Source: JBBQZU01 sp041749535 (GTDB lineage Bacteria > Bacteroidota > Bacteroidia > Flavobacteriales_D > Cryomorphaceae). From it: 64,000 nucleotides of DNA. Both the position numbers and the translations under genes were made by a program. Position 1 is the stretch's first letter; every line of letters starts with the position of its first letter. The notes beneath the pieces were generated by a model. It did not search any database and had not been told where the DNA came from. It worked only from the letters and a program-made list of their open reading frames with translations. Of this stretch, positions 62,483 through 64,000 are shown piece by piece. The stretch is taken from assembly GCA_041749535.1 (NCBI GenBank), contig JBGTBE010000009.1, positions 1-64,000 of the forward strand. Reading direction: 5' to 3'.

Positions 62483-64000
62483 TCACCGCAGGAGCATCAC
62501 CGATCCGATAAGCACTTCCGGAAAGAGCCTTCCGTTAAATTCATCCAGATTGAGTGTCCACACATACCATCCGCTTTCAGCGAAGTAGTCACTATGTATG
62601 CCACTTCCATTCCAGCCCGGCAGCCCGGTGGTTTCGCTGTCAAAAATGAGACTTCCCCACCGGTCGTAGATGCGCAGAATGTATCCGCGTTCGCATTCCA
62701 GCGAGGGGCGAAACAGTTCGTTGATTCCGTCGCCATTTGGTGTAAAGGAATTGGGCAGGTATACGGGGCAAGAGCAATCTTCGCTGAGAATTTCTGCCAG
62801 AAAACTGCGGGTACCGCACGCATTGCTCACCGCTGAGGTGTATTCGCCGGGCGGCAATGTCACAGCATCTGTTGCGATGGTATCCGCATCAATGGTCCAC
62901 ACTTCCCAGCCGGCTGGTTTTAAGATGGTGAATGACTCACCTTCGCACACTGCGACGGAAATATCGCCTAAGGTGTTTTCATCAGTGTCGAGTGCCACCA
63001 CTTGAACCGATGCTGTAGCTGAGCAGTTCCCATTGGATACGGTTACCGACACCGTTTCATTTCCACTGCTGGTATAGGTAGGCGCTGTGGAGCCATCTGA
63101 CCAGAGGTAACTGAGTGAAGGACTGCCAGGGGCGAGCGTGATCGTTTCACCCGGGCAAAGGACGATGCCGTCTTCGAAGTTAATTTCGGGCACATCGACG
63201 AAGGAAACCGCGACGGCATCGGATGCCACACATCCACCCTGGGTGACCACCAGGGTATAGACACCCGGTTCGCTTACGGTCAGCGTGCTTGTGGAGGCAC
63301 CGGTGCTCCATTCAAATAAGCCGGTCAGGGCATTGGATTCCAGGATGACGGGGGTTCCCGCACACACTTCAATATCAGGACCCAGATCGAGGTCAAGCGC
63401 ACCAATTTCCACATTCACTTCACCTGAGCGCACACACCCGGCCTCAGTGACTTCCAGCCCGTACACCCCCGACTCGGATACCGTGATGGTGGCAGTGGTG
63501 GCCCCCGTACTCCAGAGATAAGTCACTCCGGGCAGCGCTTCCACACCAATGCTCACCGGACCGCAAGACGTAACTGAAGTGGTCAAATTGGGGATGCCCA
63601 GCTGAGACCCCTGGGGCTGGATTTCCCAAATGTTGTTGAGCCCAAACCTGGATATCCCAAAGCCCAGGTTCAGGGCATTGCTCTGATAGTCGCAAGCCAA
63701 TCCCTGCACATCAGCTGCATTGATTCTGTCGAGGGCAGTTCCCGGCTTTGTGACGTACAGGTTTCCATCCGGCGCAAGTTTAATGGAGCCAAAAGGATTG
63801 GCCACAGGCGCCGTTTGCAGGGTAACCCGCGAAGCGCCTATTTGTGTTGCATCGCCAGCGTTCAGGTTGTATTGGTAAACGAAGTTGGGTGCAGAAGCCG
63901 TGGATGAACAGGTGGAAACGTATAGCAGCGCACCGTTCGGTGAGAACGATACCCCATAACCGTGGTTAATTTCATCGATGGCCATCGGGTTGCTGATGGC
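62483..64000 (-). CDS. secreted protein with T9SS type B (gliding-motility CHU_C) sorting domain, 5' truncated
   Basis: At least 505 codons are visible and the frame continues past the window's right edge. The visible N-terminal part looks like WD40/NHL-type beta-propeller blades (GYGVSFSPNGALLYVSTC, GSIKLAPDGNLYVTKPG). Then come at least three PKD/Ig-like repeats of the type GVTYLWSTGATTATITVSESGVY and DLGPDIEVCAGTPVIL. The last 85 residues are the type B sorting domain (LPNSFTPNGDGINELFRP, RIYDRWGSLIFDSETT). It is exported by the same T9SS but retained differently from the type A proteins. It is the only type B protein seen here. Confidence 0.87.
   Translation of the reverse strand, partial: AISNPMAIDEINHGYGVSFSPNGALLYVSTCSSTASAPNFVYQYNLNAGDATQIGASRVTLQTAPVANPFGSIKLAPDGNLYVTKPGTALDRINAADVQGLACDYQSNALNLGFGISRFGLNNIWEIQPQGSQLGIPNLTTSVTSCGPVSIGVEALPGVTYLWSTGATTATITVSESGVYGLEVTEAGCVRSGEVNVEIGALDLDLGPDIEVCAGTPVILESNALTGLFEWSTGASTSTLTVSEPGVYTLVVTQGGCVASDAVAVSFVDVPEINFEDGIVLCPGETITLAPGSPSLSYLWSDGSTAPTYTSSGNETVSVTVSNGNCSATASVQVVALDTDENTLGDISVAVCEGESFTILKPAGWEVWTIDADTIATDAVTLPPGEYTSAVSNACGTRSFLAEILSEDCSCPVYLPNSFTPNGDGINELFRPSLECERGYILRIYDRWGSLIFDSETTGLPGWNGSGIHSDYFAESGWYVWTLNLDEFNGRLFPEVLIGSVMLLR

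Overview
The window is a chromosomal stretch of a member of the Bacteroidota. The evidence is ten proteins with C-terminal type IX secretion (T9SS) sorting domains (nine type A, one gliding-motility type B), a TonB-dependent receptor with an N-terminal carboxypeptidase-like domain, a lipoprotein TamA homologue (TamL) next to TamB, and Bacteroidota-only families such as DUF3667. A marine or Flavobacteriales-like lineage is a guess; I support only the phylum. I see no insertion sequence, prophage, CRISPR array or rRNA.

Layout. 0-3.6 kb: housekeeping genes (end of a glycosyltransferase-9 gene, dapD, a secreted alpha/beta hydrolase, ruvX, clpP). 3.8-5.7 kb: secreted five-Kazal protein. 5.9-13.1 kb: tamB-tamL. 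13.2 kb: tRNA-Arg. 13.5-16.7 kb: SulP anion transporter, beta-carbonic anhydrase, Sua5/TsaC. 16.9-27.7 kb: a minus-strand run in which a TonB-dependent receptor is followed by five secreted paralogues that share an N-terminal domain I cannot assign. 28.0-29.4 kb: thioredoxin-fold lipoprotein. 29.5-42.5 kb: two very large cysteine/calcium-repeat MAM-domain surface proteins, one of which carries two more copies of the same domain, and a beta-helix protein with a dockerin-like tail. 43.0 kb: tRNA-Pro. 43.2-48.8 kb: lipoprotein, DUF748 protein, MscS channel, a frameshifted small membrane protein, one more T9SS protein. 49.1-57.9 kb: a general/envelope-stress-like locus (CsbD, YihY/BrkB, DUF1328, AsmA-like, receiver protein, NtrC-type activator, histidine kinase, coiled-coil lipoprotein, YtxH, holin-like protein, outer-membrane barrel). 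58-64 kb: RDD protein, lipoprotein, DUF3667 protein, a GC-rich inverted repeat, a GC-rich GapN-type aldehyde dehydrogenase and a truncated type B T9SS protein.

Two things stand out. First, seven copies of one undescribed domain of about 240 residues (signature E-x-YY near the start, YRIYVDL, DTDGS, GELSFKLN) occur in six neighbouring secreted proteins downstream of, and probably co-expressed with, a TonB-dependent receptor. This is the best candidate here for an undescribed surface system; its function cannot be read from sequence. Second, the receiver/NtrC/kinase operon is preceded by a near-consensus sigma-54 promoter (GG-N10-GC with a TTGCA -12 box), and weaker look-alikes precede the DUF1328 gene and the lipoprotein-YtxH operon, which suggests a sigma-54 envelope-stress regulon.
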